Source: Bedellia somnulentella
Taxonomy: Eukaryota; Arthropoda; Insecta; Lepidoptera; Bedelliidae
Reading direction: 5' to 3'
NCBI GenBank assembly: GCA_963576735.1
Contig: OY755170.1
Span: 10,090,567-10,154,566 of the forward strand
DNA: 64,000 nucleotides
The notes below the pieces were generated by a model. The model did not search any database, was not told where the DNA came from, and saw nothing but the letters and a program-made list of their open reading frames with translations. Below are positions 53,895 to 63,873 of this stretch, in pieces (within the stretch, counting starts at the first letter, position 1; the number at the start of each line of letters is the position of its first letter). Position numbers and translations under genes: made by a program.

Positions 53895-54092
53895 TTTTAC
53901 ACAGCTTAAGTTAGCCCCAAACTTAGTAAATAAGTATTATGGCATACTAACTCAACGATATATTTAATACTATTTAATACACATATAAATAACACCCATG
54001 ACTAAGAAACAATCATTTATGCTCATCACACAAATGTTGCCCTCAGCGGGGATTGAACCCGCTACCTCCGGACCGACCACGGGCGCCATTAA
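53895..54092 (-). repeat. SINE family F, uninterrupted
   Basis: Body TTAGCCCCAAACTTAG to ACTAAGAAACAATCATTTAT and the tRNA-like B box on the minus strand (GGGTTCAATCCCCGCTGAGG). It shows the sequence before the family A insertion in the copy at 17967-18467. Confidence 0.65.
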
Positions 54093-54385
54093 ATGCCTTC
54101 TCCTGTAAAGCCGGTCATATCCTGTTATGCATAAACTTATTTCTTTAGTAACCTACTTGCCAAAGCTTAGGACGGCACCTTAAGCCTTCCATTTCTAAAT
54201 TGTTGGAAATCATTAAACTGACAGTCCTACATTAAAGTAAAGGAAGTAGAACTATTATGCTATTTGTAGCCATGACACTGAACTCTTCAGAATCTGAACC
54301 CTTATCCTGTATTTAAGTTTAACCACTTTCCGACAAAATTACCAAAGTGTATAACATTGTCTTCAAGATAAATTTATTTTTGCAG

Positions 54386-54482
54386 GTGAAGAAAACTACG
54401 AGACTCGTAAAGACTGGCAACAAAGTATTCTAAAGCAATTCTATACAACTTTGATAAACAACAATGAGGTTATAAGTCAAAG
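54386..54482 (+). CDS. Candidate internal coding exon, gene unknown
   Basis: A strong acceptor (TTTATTTTTGCAG) and donor (CAAAG, then GTGAGA) enclose 97 bp with one open frame of 31 full codons, starting after two bases. The peptide (EENYETRKDWQQSILKQFYT, then TLINNNEVISQ) has a protein-like composition but I do not recognise it. Its phase does not join the possible exon ending at 52724 without another exon between. A short open frame in AT-rich DNA can arise by chance. Confidence 0.35.
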
Positions 54483-54819
54483 GTGAGAGAAACAAACTAA
54501 AATTAATTCCACATATTGCCTTTCGACTTGGTTATAGCTTGTTTTGAACAACTACCATACCACATACCATGAGGTATTCACCCGGTTTTTCATATAGTTT
54601 GCACCCTTAACTAATAATGCTGGTTGGCGTAGTAGCGCATTTTATTTCGAACCGTATTTAGGCAGTTGTCCCACCGACTGGCGGCGAACTATTATGTCAC
54701 CGAACAAAAATGGCAAATATCATCAAACAATAAGTTTATAAATATTTAAATGATAAGTAAATAAAAATAAACTGATAAAATGAAAACTTAAATTTAAAAT
54801 TACTCAATTTTTCTAATGC
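54483..54819. other. Unannotated AT-rich stretch
   Basis: No recognisable feature. Confidence 0.3.
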
Positions 54820-54890
54820 AGTGTAGTACTGGCTTAGAATGTGACTACCCTTTTCTATCCACGGGTGTCGTAAGAGGCGAGGTTTAATTA
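54820..54890 (+). repeat. Family A head fragment
   Basis: GCAGTGTAGTACTGGCTTAG to GGTGTCGTAAGAGGCGAGG, 3'-truncated, which is unusual for a retroposon and implies later deletion or insertion. Confidence 0.65.
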
Positions 54891-54944
54891 TTTATTTGTT
54901 GGTCTGTGAGACCAACGCGCGAGTATAGGAAGGTTAATTAACTT

Positions 54945-55580
54945 TAACCTAATCTATACTGATATTATAAAGAGGAAAGGGTTGATTGTTTTGTTTTTCT
55001 CGAATAGGCTCCGAAACTAGTTTCGCACTAGTGCACCGATTTGAAAAATTCTTTCACCGTTGGAAAGTTGATGATGTGGTCCGACCGATTTCGGTCACGG
55101 CGACCGCTTTAAAAGTTTTGGACTCGATTGTGAGCTCGCATGTGGCTTGTGTAGCCAATCTTATTTACAAAGATCCTCGCACACTGCGGGCATGTGAGCA
55201 CACCATTAATATAGTTATATTGAATCAGCACAGGTGGTCGGGCTTTTAACTCATCACGCTTGGTGTCCAGATCAGCGCGCCGCTGGATTTCATAGTCGTG
55301 GACCTTGGTTTCAACCAAAGCCCTCCATTCCGGTCTTTGGGCGGCATATTTCTCCCACTGGGATGAATCTATGCCGCACCTCTTCATGTGCCGTTTAAGC
55401 ACATCTTTGTACCTCAGGAGTTGACCGCCACACTTGCGCTTGCCCTCCTCAAGTTCTGAGTAGAAGATGTGCTTGGCGACTCTTTGCTCTGCCATCCTTG
55501 GAATAGTTGGAAAGTTACACTATCGCTGAATGACATAGGCTACATTCAATTTTCAAAAAGATAGGGATTCTTGCCAAAAC
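54945..55580 (+). mobile_element. Unclassified repeat H, split by a LINE insertion
   Basis: Left part AGGCTCCGAAACTAGTTTCG, GACCGATTTGAAAAATTCTT-like words and CACCGTTGGAAAGTT; right part TTGGAAAGTTACACTATCGC, TGAATGACATAGGCTACATT. Together they match a repeat motif common in arthropod genomes, whose class I cannot state. Confidence 0.5.
55070..55505 (-). mobile_element. 5'-truncated LINE inserted in repeat H, with 11-bp duplication
   Basis: Flanked by GTTGGAAAGTT (55059-55069 and 55506-55516). The minus-strand frame (55495-55109) reads [35 protein letters not shown], then a zinc-finger CPQC...HMRAH, stop, and a short 3' UTR ending in CATCATC. This is the C-terminus of the endonuclease-reverse transcriptase LINEs common in animals. 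The plus-strand frame at 54986-55249 is a shadow. Confidence 0.85.
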
Positions 55581-55857
55581 TCTGATCATGTGTAAAAAAA
55601 TACCAAAAAACTTTATTTATTTAATCGCGAACAATTTACAATTTACTAGAACTTATTATTATTATTATTTACAAAAAATGTTGCGACATCATATCGACGT
55701 TTTATATTAAAATAAAAATACTACTACTTGAATATGCCATTAAATGCCATTCTCTAGAAACTGTCGTCAACTACAGTAAAATAACTCTAAGCTAAAATAC
55801 ATCTTCTAATATAATAATAAATTTTTAAATTTTCTACCGACCAGCAAGCAGATGATA
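55581..55857. other. Short AT-rich stretch
   Basis: No recognisable feature; includes a TTATTATTATTATT tract near 55650. Confidence 0.3.
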
Positions 55858-55915
55858 TGCACGTAAAAATATATACCCGGAGGTCGTGGGTTCGATCCCC
55901 GCTGGTGTCGTACGT
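55858..55915 (+). repeat. SINE B-box fragment, family E-like
   Basis: CCCGGAGGTCGTGGGTTCGATCCCCGCTGG resembles the family-E head (in plus orientation) around the B box; little else is preserved. Confidence 0.45.
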
Positions 55916-56249
55916 AAAAAGGTATGTTGGCTTGCAAGAGAAGTATGTACTAAGTGATTGTTTTAATAATCTAATTACATGCGTGACGTTATAGCCCATG
56001 CTTCTTTTAGAAGGTTTAGCTTTCCATTACTGTAATAGTTTTACTGTAGACTAGAATAGTTATAGAATCTAGTTATTAAATACAAATCTTTTATTAAAAT
56101 ATATTTTCACGTTGCCTATATGATACGCATGCGTATGAGTATAAATACCCTGTATAAATACACAGTAGTGTCATTTTATATAAACACCTGACATTTAGTC
56201 TGCTCGAGTCGAGTGATTGAATGAAACGTTAATATTAAAATAACATGAC
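55916..56249. other. Short AT-rich stretch
   Basis: No recognisable feature. Confidence 0.3.
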
Positions 56250-56475
56250 CAACGACATAAAACCCCAAATAGGGGTAGCCAGAGCTTTATAGCAAACCAC
56301 TTCTCAGCCACATTTGGAAGATGAAGGGGACAAAATGGTAGAAATCAAGTAACGTTAGTGATCGGTCTCCAATCGCATCGCCCAGAAACTACTTAAAAAT
56401 GCCCCTTACCTTAGTAGCCTCTTACGACACTCGTGGGTAGAAAGGGGAAGCGACATTCTAAGCCAGCACTGCACC
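56250..56475 (-). repeat. Retroposon family A, diverged
   Basis: AAAACCCCAAATAGGGGTAG to TTCTAAGCCAGCACTGCACC, with GATCGGTCTCCAATCGCATC in the middle; it belongs with the diverged subgroup of 36800-37044. Confidence 0.75.
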
Positions 56476-56607
56476 ACAGATCTGCACGACGAAGGCACTT
56501 AATAAATAATTGCAAAGCTTACAATATACACACATCAAAAGTGTCTAGGGATCAAGCATTTTTATGCGAATTTCTTGAGATTGAGATGTGGCTTTGTAAT
56601 AAATTTA

Positions 56608-57115
56608 CTAGCTAATAAATCTGCTTATGCCGAATTTTAGGCGATTTTATAAAAAAAAAATGTTAAGGGTGGACAACCCTTATCACTTAGGGGTATGAAA
56701 AATAGATGTTAGCCGATTCTCAGATCTACTGAATATACATACATACATACATATACTCACGGCTATAAATCCCTAGAAGGGGTAGCCAGAGCTAAGGAAT
56801 TCGAAATTCCTCAGCCACGTTTGGAAAGTTGAGTGGGGAAAAGATGGTAAAATAAAGGTTGTTGGTGATGGGTCTCCAACCGCATCGCCCAAAAATCCCT
56901 TAAAAGCCCCGATACCGTCAGTTGCCTCTTACGTACACCCACCGGAAGAAATTGGGTAGTGCTTATTCTAAGCCGACACTACACAGCAATCTACTGAATC
57001 TACTGAATATGCATGCAAAATTTGGTTAAAATCGGTAAAGCCGTTTCGGAGGAGTACGGAGACAAACATTGTGACACGAGAATTTTATATATTAGAAGAT
57101 ATGGATCCGTTTTTG
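56608..57115 (+). mobile_element. Unclassified repeat G, split by family A
   Basis: ACTAGCTAATAAATCTGCTT, GTGGACAACCCTTATCACTT, then after the insertion AAATTTGGTTAAAATCGGTA, GCCGTTTCGGAGGAGTACGG and GACACGAGAATTTTATATAT. These words, in this order, are a common insect repeat. A direct relative of its start lies at 57727-57785 (ACTAGCTGACCAGACAGACT). Confidence 0.55.
56735..56988 (-). repeat. Retroposon family A with an 11-bp target duplication
   Basis: Flanked by ATCTACTGAAT (56724-56734 and 56989-56999). All landmarks are intact. It is inserted in repeat G. Confidence 0.9.
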
Positions 57116-57682
57116 GTGCATTTCATAATTTGAAACAGGAACTGTCAATCAAATTCGAGAAAAACATGAAAATCACCTATCAATATTTTCCCTATAACGA
57201 CATACAACGCATTGACAGTCGCAAGACTTAAACCCGATTGAGCATGCATGGGATATCCTACAGAGAAGAGCACTGCCGAATATGGAGGGTATCCATATCC
57301 AGTCGCAAGAAGACCTTTTTTTGTTATTGCAACGTACATGGGCGGCATTCCACAGCGTGATTTGGATGAATATGCCATTTTGAGTATGCCAAACCGATGT
57401 TCTTGTGTTGTTAGTATTCGCGGTAGAAACATGGATTTTATCAATTGTTCAAGTTACCCAAAACTTTTTTTAAGAAAACTGTTCTGTCTTTTCGTCGAAT
57501 TTTAATGTTAGTGGTTCAATGTCATAAATCCCTTTATTAGGAAAATGGCAAATTTCTTTATTAATGCAAAGGTGTCTTGGTTTATCGTTACTGTAGACAA
57601 ATGAAAACACTTTAGTTGATGAATCCTTAAAGAAAATTTTAATTAATATCAATCAGGAGAAAAGTTATTGCAAAAATATATG
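57116..57682. other. Unassigned stretch inside the inverted-repeat interval
   Basis: Frames of 85-99 codons on both strands (57145-57505) show no recognisable domain. Probably repeat-derived. Confidence 0.3.
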
Positions 57683-57812
57683 TTGATCCCTAGACACTTT
57701 TGATGTGTGTATATGTATCTATAACATACTAGCTGACCAGACAGACTTCGTACTGCCAAATTTGCTTATGACAAAGCTTAAGGCGTTTTATTCCGGTACT
57801 CTTAATATTTTA

Positions 57813-57950
57813 CGACCGATTTCTGAATTGAGTATTCCCGCTGAGAACAACTTAAGTATCGTTCTGTCTCATTGAAATCTTTACAACTGAATGAGAAAAA
57901 ACGATACTTAAGTCGTTCTCAGCTTGCATACTCAATTCAGAAATCGGGCG
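57813..57950. mobile_element. Foldback MITE with TTA target duplication
   Basis: About 50-bp arms starting at CGACCGATTTCTGAATTGAG are inverted copies with few mismatches, around a loop of about 35 bp. TTA flanks both ends (57810-57812 and 57951-57953). A TWA-type 3-bp site is typical of PIF/Harbinger-like MITEs. Confidence 0.8.
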
Positions 57951-57953
57951 TTA

Positions 57954-58625
57954 GAGATCAAAATTTTCCGGGATAAAAAGTATCCTATGCTATGATTTGG
58001 GTCGTTATCTAGCATTCTTCATTCCAAATTTCATTCATATATTCACAGAGCCTTGATGAGTCCAAGCCATTTCATCACTAATGAGTTCTTTGTCATTTTA
58101 ACTTTGGTAGATTAACCACACATAACAACATGTTTCATAACTTTACTGGTTTATAGGAATCTCTATAGTACATACCCCATTATTTCTTAATAAATTGATT
58201 TTGGTTCCTTTTTTGCCTCATACATAGTTGCTAGTTGAATATATTTTTGTACAAAATCATTCATTCTTCTTATCTTCATTAAGGTAACAAAAAGTTTTAT
58301 TGATATGTTATTGTTTTGAATAATTGTTTATTTTATTATGCACGGATTAATTTTACGATAAAATAATATTTTATTATGGATGTCGCGGTTTTATAATTTG
58401 GTTTAATGTGCATGGAATCTTTGTTTTATCATGAATTTTACGTAAACCTTGTGGCGAATGTATAAAGTGTTAACACTTAGGACAAAATTATGGTGAGTCT
58501 TTTTCCACTTACAAGTCAAATATGTGTCTCATATGTTTCAAATGAATATTTATATGTTCCATAGTATATTTATCACCTAGCGCGTGGGTATACAATAATT
58601 ATGTACTCTAACTACTATATATATT
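57954..58625. other. Unannotated AT-rich stretch
   Basis: AATTTTCCGGGATAAAAAGT and CCTATGCTATGATTTGGGTC near 57960 are repeat-like (continuing repeat G). The rest has no recognisable feature. Confidence 0.3.
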
Positions 58626-58858
58626 GCTGTGTAGAGTCGGCTTAGAATAGCACTACCCCATTTCTTCTGGTGGGTGTACGTAAGATAGGGCTAGGGGATT
58701 TTTGGGCGATGCGGATGGAGACTCATCACCAACAACCTTTATTTTACCATCTTTTCCCCACTCAACTTTCCAAAAGTGGCTGAGTAACTTCTAGTTCCTT
58801 AACTCTGGCTACCCCTTCTAGGGATGTAAAGCCGCGAGTATATGTATGTATGTATGTA
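58626..58858 (+). repeat. Retroposon family A, near full length
   Basis: Head GCTGTGTAGAGTCGGCTTAG to a TATGTATGTATGTA tail; a short deletion removes part of the GGCGACTAACGG block. TAACTACTATATATA before and TAACTAATATATCA after look like a mutated target duplication. Confidence 0.85.
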
Positions 58859-59082
58859 ACTAATATATCATTAGACAAGTGGAATTTGAGAGGTAAATAA
58901 GTGCTTCTGCCGCCACTTGGGCGATAAAGTAAACAGCATATATATTATGACTAAGTCTTAAAAGAGGTCTAGCATTGGTCAAGTACTGGCCCGTTTCGTT
59001 CCTCAACATGCCACCACGTATGCCACCATTGACACCACGTATATTTTTTCTTACCCTTGCACCCATTTTTCTTTGGACATTG

Positions 59083-59260
59083 CATTCAAATACATACATG
59101 TATATTCATATACTCACGCCGTTAATTTCCATTGGGGTAGGCAGAGACTATCGATCGCCACTTCGTACCATCTTGGCAAACCTCTCTTCCTTGGTCTACA
59201 TCCATCAATCTTTTCATACATGCTCTTTTTATTCTTTATACTTCGGACGCCTTCGTGATA
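59083..59260 (-). repeat. LINE family B, C-terminal and 3' end fragment
   Basis: On the minus strand AGAGCATGTATGAAAAGATT, ATAGTCTCTGCCTACCCCAA and ACGGCGTGAGTATATGAATA match the copy at 31718-31862. Confidence 0.65.
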
Positions 59261-59527
59261 AAATTTATATATTTTCCGACATGCCGGGCTGGTCTATCGC
59301 TTCTTTGTATAATAACACTGCCACTTGAGTACTTGTACTACTGAGTCTGATGGATTTCCTTGAGATGGTTTCATTCATCACCATATCCTCGATAAATAAA
59401 CAACACAATATGCTTGAGAACACATTTAAGTCACGTCTCCTGCTTGGTTATTTTTTTATATCATAACCATTTTACCTATGTCATTTTTTTATTTTTTTTT
59501 ATTTTCTTATATTAAGGAAACAAAAAG
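59261..59527. other. Unannotated stretch
   Basis: No recognisable feature apart from T-rich tracts near 59480. Confidence 0.3.
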
Positions 59528-59606
59528 TCGTAGAGGAGTTTTTAACTCTAAAGCTCTGGTAACCCCATTTTGGGATTTATGGGCGTGAGTATATGTATAT
59601 ATGTAA
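59528..59606 (+). repeat. Family A, 5'-truncated tail fragment
   Basis: GAGGAGTTTTTAACTCTAAA, GCTCTGGTAACCCCATTTTG and GGCGTGAGTATATGTATATA. Confidence 0.75.
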
Positions 59607-59772
59607 GCATAAACATAAACGTTCACGCCGTTCAAACCCGAAGCGGTTGGCAGAGATACTAATACTTCTTAACAAGAAGAGACAGTGCCACCTAGTGTCC
59701 AAAGTAGGTACCCATGTTTTGCTTTGACAGTGTACTCACGTGGTAGGGGGCAGGCCTATCCCCGCAATGTAC
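59607..59772 (-). repeat. SINE family C, tail half
   Basis: CATAAACGTTCACGCCGTTC, CGAAGCGGTTGGCAGAGATA, then GACAGTGTACTCACGTGGTA; matches the left part of 61466-61843. Confidence 0.75.
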
Positions 59773-59958
59773 GTATGTAAATAGTCGTAAACAATTTAAA
59801 TGTACACAGTTATAAAAAAAACAATTCGACCTACAGCTCCATAAATGATCTACAGCTCCATCGTTAACGAAGAGTCCAGATTAGGTATAACAAACATTGT
59901 AGCTTAGTGGTAAAAGTACATTTGTTGCATAGTTTTGCTTATTTGTGTTGAGCAAGAG

Positions 59959-60066
59959 TTAACCGTGATAGCTCAGAGTACAAAACGAAGTACTGTCGAA
60001 GCAGAACGTGGGTACTTTGAAAACGAGGTGACAATGTCCAGAAGTATTAGAACCACAGCCGACAGT
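59959..60066 (+). repeat. SINE family C, deleted copy
   Basis: Head AACCGTGATAGCTCAGAGTA joined to tail-part words GAACGTGGGTACTTTGAAAA and CCAGAAGTATTAGAACCACA; the middle is gone. Confidence 0.6.
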
Positions 60067-60121
60067 GTAAGTTTGTTTGACAAAAATATTTAACTTATTA
60101 AAAAAGTGTGTTTGTATGTAT

Positions 60122-60344
60122 GCTGTGTAGTGTCGGCTTAGAATAGCACTACCTTATTTCTTCCGGTGGGTGTACGTAAGAGGTGACTAACGGCATTGGA
60201 GCCTTTAAGGGATTTTTGGGCAATGCGGTTGGACACCTATCATCAACAACCTTTATTTCACCATCTTTTTCCCACGCAACTTCCAAATTCCCTAGCTCTG
60301 GCTACCCTTTCGAAGGATTTATAGCTGTGAGTATATGTATGTAT
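60122..60344 (+). repeat. Retroposon family A, near full length
   Basis: Head GCTGTGTAGTGTCGGCTTAG to tail GTGAGTATATGTATGTATGC; about 20 bp around the GTGGCTGAGGAATTTC block is missing. Confidence 0.85.
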
Positions 60345-61014
60345 GCAAAAAAGTATGGTACATTGATTATTGATATTATTAGTCAAAGAAATATTTCAAA
60401 ATCTTGGTAGCTTATAAAGTTATACGGCTACTATGTAATATTTTTATGGCAAAACACGTTCCTTATTCACGGTAGGTTCAGGAAAACCTGCCACTGCTTT
60501 CTTTTCAGTACCATTCAACTACCTAAAATAACTAAATGCATTAAAGTATTCAAAATTTTAATCCGTTTGCGAAGTAAAATCAAATAATTGGACAAGACAT
60601 ATATAATATCGAATATATTTCAAAAGACCTTACACAAGTTCTTTTAGCTAATAGCCTCTTCAAAAAGTGTCCTCAACGACCCAACGTACACTGGCCTCTG
60701 GCGGCCTCTAACGACCTTCACCAAGTTGTTCCAACCCAGAAACGGTTGGTCCCCAACGACCATCAGTCTAAATTCAGCCTATGTGAGACCTAATTAAGAA
60801 GGCCATGACAAAATTAGCACTAGTTATTGACGTAATAAAAGGACTAGAGAAATCCACTAACATTTTGTGCCAAAACTTATAAGCTGAGCTGATGTTGAGC
60901 GTATATTTTAACAACATTTGATTACAGCGTTACTTAGGGCTTAGCACCAACGGAGGAGAGTGTATTTTGACAAGCACTGGTTGGTAAACTTTAGCTGCTA
61001 CTATCATGAAGTCA
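60345..61014. other. Unannotated stretch
   Basis: No repeat landmark before 60640; the 60640-60800 part contains repeated CCTCAACGACCCAACG / CCTCTAACGACCTTCA-like words (locally repetitive AACGACC) of unknown origin. Confidence 0.3.
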
Positions 61015-61215
61015 CTTTGCACGAAGAACTGACAGTCGTTGAGGCTGGAAGGTTCTGGAGTGGCGGCCACGTAACGGACGACGCCGTGTTGGTAGGCCTC
61101 CCACAAGGTGGACCGACTACTTGGTTAATGGCACGCTAAACCGACGGATGTGGACAGTACAGATCCGGTCTTGTGTCCAGCAGTGGATGTCTATAGGCTG
61201 ATGATGATGATGATC
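61015..61215 (+). repeat. Decayed LINE 3' end with (TGA)n tail
   Basis: TGGAGTGGCGGCCACGTAAC, GGTGGACCGACTACTTGG, and CCAGCAGTGGATGTCTATAG followed by GCTGATGATGATGATGATC. The end reads VQQWMSIG, stop in one frame, the familiar terminus of a lepidopteran LINE. Frameshifts break the rest. Confidence 0.7.
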
Positions 61216-61290
61216 ATGAAGACCGGTGAGACGTCCTAACATGCCCTCGGTGTACGAAATCATTTCAATTTTCGGATAATCAGATGATTT
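61216..61290 (-). repeat. SINE family D fragment
   Basis: ACGTCCTAACATGCCCTCGG and TCGGATAATCAGATGATTT match the middle of family D. Confidence 0.5.
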
Positions 61291-61453
61291 AGTTTACAAC
61301 TATTATAGTTTTATAACTGTGATCTAAAATGTGAAGAGATGATATAAAGAAATACTTTATAAATGTATAGATCTGAGAATAGACCCCAAGAACTCTATTT
61401 ATCTTCTCTAATGCCTATCTAACTAAATACATGTTATGTGGATATTGATTAAA

Positions 61454-61479
61454 TCATAACATAACATAACATAACATAA
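61454..61479 (+). repeat. (ATAAC)n tail of SINE C
   Basis: Five pentamer units form the 3' tail of the minus-strand SINE that follows. Confidence 0.85.
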
Positions 61480-61843
61480 ACGTTCACGCCGAATATCCCC
61501 GAAGGGGTTGGCAGAGGTACTAATACTTCTGAACATCACGTGACTTTGTCACCTGGTGTTCAGAGTACCCACGTTTTGCATGGACAGTGTACTCACGTGA
61601 TAGGGGGCATGCCTATCGCCGTTTTGTACGAATACACTGTCACATGACTAAGTACAACTCAGCCATGTGGGTTTCCTCACGATGTTTTCCCTCACCGTTA
61701 ACAACCATGATAAATTAACCACACATATGTCTTTAGAAAAGACAAATTGGTGTAGGCCCCGACCCAGGATTTGAACACTAGTCGTTTGCACGGAAAGCGA
61801 GTGTACTACCCACTGGGCTATCACGGTTGTATCACGGATTAAA
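61466..61843 (-). repeat. SINE family C, full length
   Basis: On the minus strand: tRNA-like head with A box (ATAGCCCAGTGGGTAGTACA) and B box (GTGTTCAAATCCTGGGTCGG), body of about 250 bp, then CGGCGTGAACGTTTATG and a TTATG tail. The best-preserved copy of this family here. Confidence 0.8.
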
Positions 61844-61950
61844 TCAGAACAGTGGATTTGACGCATAGACTAATTAATCTCTACCGTTGCAAAACGCAAG
61901 CTATTGAACTATTCTCACGTTGGACCGAGACTGCCAGTCGCTTCCAGGAG

Positions 61951-62153
61951 TACATATACTCACGGCCAAAATTCTCAAAAAGGGGTAGCGATAGCTTCCG
62001 ACCTAGAAGCTCCCGAGCCAAATTTGAAAGTTGATAGGGGACGAGATGGTACTAATATAGTATCGTTGGTGTTGGGTTTCTAACCGCGTCGCCATAAAAC
62101 CATTTAAAAAGCCCCATATATACCGTTAGTCGTCTCGTACGACACCCGTGTAA
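61951..62153 (-). repeat. Family A, diverged, head lost
   Basis: TACATATACTCACGGCCAAA, AAAGGGGTAGCGATAGC and AACCGCGTCGCCATAAAACC; stops in the second block at GTACGACACCCGTG. Confidence 0.7.
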
Positions 62154-62162
62154 GGAAAGTTC

Positions 62163-62384
62163 GGCGGCCTCCCGACTTAAACCCCATCGATTTCTTCGTT
62201 TGGGGGTATTATAAAGAATTAGCTTACGGCAAGGATATCAGAAACATAGCGGAACTACGAACAAAACTAAGACAAGCAGAAGAAACAATAAAAAGCAACA
62301 GGGTAAAAGTTTTTTTTTTAAGGCGATGTAGAATTTGTATCGAGCAGGAAGGGCGACATTTCGAAAACTTTTTGTGATTTAATA
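62163..62384 (+). pseudogene. C-terminal remnant of a Tc1/mariner-superfamily transposase
   Basis: The frame reads RPPDLNPIDFFVWGYYKELAYG (as two parts: RPPDLNPIDFF and VWGYYKELAYG), NIAELRTKLRQAEET, and RRCRICIEQEGRHFENFL, stop. This is the end of a DDE transposase, with the last catalytic acid in NPIDFF, of the kind that follows SPDLNPIDFFLWG in insect elements. The N-terminal three quarters are missing, cut by the neighbouring family A copy. GGGACAACCTGTATA near 62911 may be its right end. Confidence 0.7.
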
Positions 62385-63406
62385 ATAAACAATCAATAAT
62401 AACATTTTTTTAGTTTTATTCGGCCCAATCTTTTAATTAAGTTTTTTCGACTTATACTGTGTTTCAAATATTTTTTCAAGTATGAAGTCGTGGAGATAGC
62501 TCAATCAAATTTACATGGCAAATAGCTGACGAAATTGGCAAGTTTTTAAAAATAATTTTGGACACATTTTGGGATAACTTTTTTTAAATCGTTTTAAAAG
62601 AGATCTTTAATTTAAAAATTTTAACAAACTTAGGATTCAACATTTTTTTAATGGCTTAATAGTAGCATATCGGCTCACAATTGCTTTTGTTTTTGCAAGT
62701 GCTACTGTTACCTATTTCAGAAAAAAAACAAGCTTGTATCTCAACAATTGATGTCTCTGTGACCAATAATGTCAAATAAGCCAAGGTTTAACAAAAAAAT
62801 ATGAAAAAAAACATATCTCGAAAACTACAAAAAGTCGCAGAACATACATGGGGGTAATTCGGGTACCCCTGAGGGTATTCTGTCCTTGGACTTCCGCTTG
62901 AACCTATTTCTTGGGACAACCTGTATATTTTCTCGCATACCGGACTCGATTCCCGATGCATGCAAACGATTTCTTAAAAAATATAAATATACATCATTTT
63001 TTATTACAAACATTTTTTTTATGTTTTGTCTATAATAGTTAAGATACTTCTTTTCTACATGGCTTTGCGTTACCTGGGGCCGTCACCGTGTGCAATGTGG
63101 TGTATGTAACAGATGATAAATTTAGTTATACAACAGATAATATAATACTATTTATACCCTATTTATTCTATTTAAAAGTGATGAAGAAGGAATTGTTAAG
63201 ATCTTTGACTCCTTTTCCCGTCCAAGAAAAGGCGAAAGGCGATAATCTAAACGCACAGTGGCTGAAGTATTTAAGCTAAGTTCCTTTGAGATATGAATGA
63301 TTTGATTACCGAAAACACTCGTAAAATTTCTGTTGTATCAAATAAAGAATAAGAATAAGCAGCGGTTTAACAAAACCCTATCCTTTCTTTTAATTATTAC
63401 TTAGGA
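62385..63406. other. Non-coding tail of the transposon remnant and AT-rich DNA
   Basis: The element probably extends to about 62925. A frame at 63088-63279 followed by AAATAAAGAATAAGAATAAG near 63340 looks like the end of an unidentified retroposon or transcript. No gene can be claimed. Confidence 0.3.
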
Positions 63407-63500
63407 TTATGGATGGCGACCCGTCACCAACAATCGTATATTTGACCCTCTGTTCCACTTTGTATTTAAGAAGGCGACTGAGTAACGTTATTTTTGCAAC
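63407..63500 (+). repeat. Family A, short degraded fragment
   Basis: GGCGACCCGTCACCAACAAT, CCTCTGTTCCACTTTGTAT and GGCGACTGAGTAACG follow the order of the middle landmarks. Confidence 0.5.
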
Positions 63501-63873
63501 GCTAATTATTTTTTTAGTGATGGCAGTATAATTAAACCATACACACATGATAAGTATACGTATCATGTAAGTAAACCAAATAATTTAAACGATGCGCAAA
63601 ATCGATTGACAACTACCGCATCTACCATTTTAAATAGTTTAGAAAATCTGATTCAATGTCATTTTTAAGTTGTCACGCGATCGCCGTCGCCACCGTACAA
63701 CAAAATGAATATAAACTTCCATCGGAAACCAGAACTCATCAGTTATCTATCCGAACACAGAAAATAAACATGTCTAGTTACTTAGTCCGCTAAATTAACC
63801 TTAAACTTTAAGTACAAATTTTTGGTCATGTCGGCTAGTAAAGGAAACAAAGTTCTAAATTCCAATTATCAAA
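63501..63873 (+). promoter_or_regulatory. Likely upstream and 5' UTR region of the AMT gene
   Basis: A non-repetitive stretch before the ATG at 63874; 63670-63780 is less AT-rich (CGCGATCGCCGTCGCCACCG) and could hold the promoter. An earlier ATG at 63703 gives only a short frame. Confidence 0.3.

Larger units (their letters stand above)
56524..57714. repeat. Region bounded by 32-bp inverted repeats
   Basis: The exact 32-mer at 56524-56555 (containing CATCAAAAGTGTCTAGGGAT) recurs as its reverse complement at 57683-57714. The interval includes repeat G and a family A insertion. It may be one transposon with internal rearrangement, or two facing fragments. Confidence 0.6.

Noticed and set aside
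54986..55249. 87-codon + strand frame
   Set aside because: Spans the junction of repeat H and the antisense LINE, so it cannot be a natural gene.
57145..57505. Frames of 85-99 codons on both strands
   Set aside because: They overlap each other, lack known motifs and lie inside repeat-derived sequence.
61766..61843. Possible tRNA gene on the minus strand
   Set aside because: It is the head of the full-length family C SINE; no cloverleaf with a paired acceptor stem.
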